Source: Bordetella parapertussis (GTDB lineage Bacteria; Pseudomonadota; Gammaproteobacteria; Burkholderiales; SG8-41). From it: a stretch of 14,233 nt of DNA. The position numbers and the translations under genes were made by a program. Shown here one piece after another: positions 14,017 through 14,233 of this stretch. Position 1 is the stretch's first letter, and each line of letters begins with the position of its first letter. The stretch covers positions 1 to 14,233 of the forward strand of contig CAMBSS010000115.1 in the NCBI GenBank assembly GCA_945870465.1. The letters run 5' to 3'. The notes under the pieces were generated by a model, which saw only the letters and a program-made list of their open reading frames with translations, ran no database searches and had not been told where the DNA came from.

Positions 14017-14233
14017 CAGCCTGTCGGACTGGAGTTGATGATTTGAGCGATGTTGATCATGGTAATCGAGCGGAACAGTGAATTGAGGGCTAAATGGTTT
14101 GAGCGGATCGTGAGCGCACCGCTGGGTGCCCGTTTATCCTGCCAATATCGCCATTCTCTTGATATTCCATGCCATGGTGACCAGCGTCCACTCGCCTTGC
14201 ACGGCCGCCAAGCCCCGCAACAAGAATTGCCGG
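14017..14233 (-). mobile_element. End of an IS1182-like insertion sequence (continues past window)
   Basis: The sequence CAGCCTGTCGGACTGG begins at about 14017, directly after CTAG. It has the look of a terminal repeat of IS1182/IS5-group elements, and is followed by about 115 bp of non-coding sequence and then the 3' end of a transposase gene on the minus strand. The outer boundary is inferred because the other end is not in the window. CTAG (14013-14016) could be one copy of a 4-bp target duplication. Confidence 0.6.
14134..14233 (-). CDS. IS1182-family transposase, C-terminal end (truncated by window edge)
   Basis: The minus-strand frame reads RQFLLRGLAAVQGEWTL then VTMAWNIKRM and ends at TAA (14134-14136), giving 32 codons plus stop. 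The FLLRGL-x-x-V-x-GEW-x-L-x-x-x-AWN-x-KR pattern is the typical C-terminus of IS1182-type DDE transposases. Nothing can be said about whether the enzyme is intact, because its catalytic part lies outside the window. Confidence 0.75.
   Translation of the reverse strand, partial: RQFLLRGLAAVQGEWTLVTMAWNIKRMAILAG

Overview
This 14.2 kb window is GC-rich bacterial chromosome. It most likely comes from a betaproteobacterium of the Burkholderiales type. The main reason is the density of Bug (TctC-type) periplasmic solute-receptor genes: five intact copies plus probable fragments of two more. No tctA or tctB transporter membrane genes are present. Such expansion of orphan Bug receptors is characteristic of Bordetella, Cupriavidus and relatives. 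No tRNA, rRNA or CRISPR array was seen.

Left block (1-5945): two amidase/Bug modules face each other. On the plus strand, a 5'-truncated amidase overlaps a Bug receptor gene (1229-2230). On the minus strand, a Bug gene, an amidase and a second Bug gene (5945 to 2623) form a tight operon. The modules converge on a low-GC gap (2231-2622) that ends in the broken N-terminus of another Bug gene. The two amidases are clear paralogues, and both keep the Lys-Ser-Ser triad of the amidase signature family.

Middle block (5946-7994): a fourth Bug gene (minus strand) lies between two gene-poor stretches. These hold inverted repeats that look like operators, a possible Bug C-terminal relic, an unassigned small ORF, and a flavoprotein remnant in which the extreme N-terminus is fused to the extreme C-terminus by a large internal deletion.

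Right block (7995-13706): a plus-strand run encodes an MmgE/PrpD-family protein, a small ABM-type monooxygenase and an SDR oxidoreductase. A convergent minus-strand pair follows, in which a second MmgE/PrpD protein is translationally coupled to a fifth Bug receptor by a 4-bp ATGA overlap. A carboxymuconolactone-decarboxylase-family gene diverges from that pair. Together these suggest uptake and breakdown of an organic acid, possibly of aromatic or amide origin; the substrate cannot be named from sequence.

Right edge (13756-14233): the C-terminal tail of a formylglycine-generating-enzyme (FGE/SUMF1) domain protein, with a run of nine G's, sits next to the end of an IS1182-like insertion sequence that runs off the window.

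The window is best described as accessory catabolic DNA that has been rearranged and is partly decaying. I did not find a clearly new defence or genetic system. The most interesting signals are the repeated pairing of a receptor with an enzyme, the gene relics, and the operator-like repeats.
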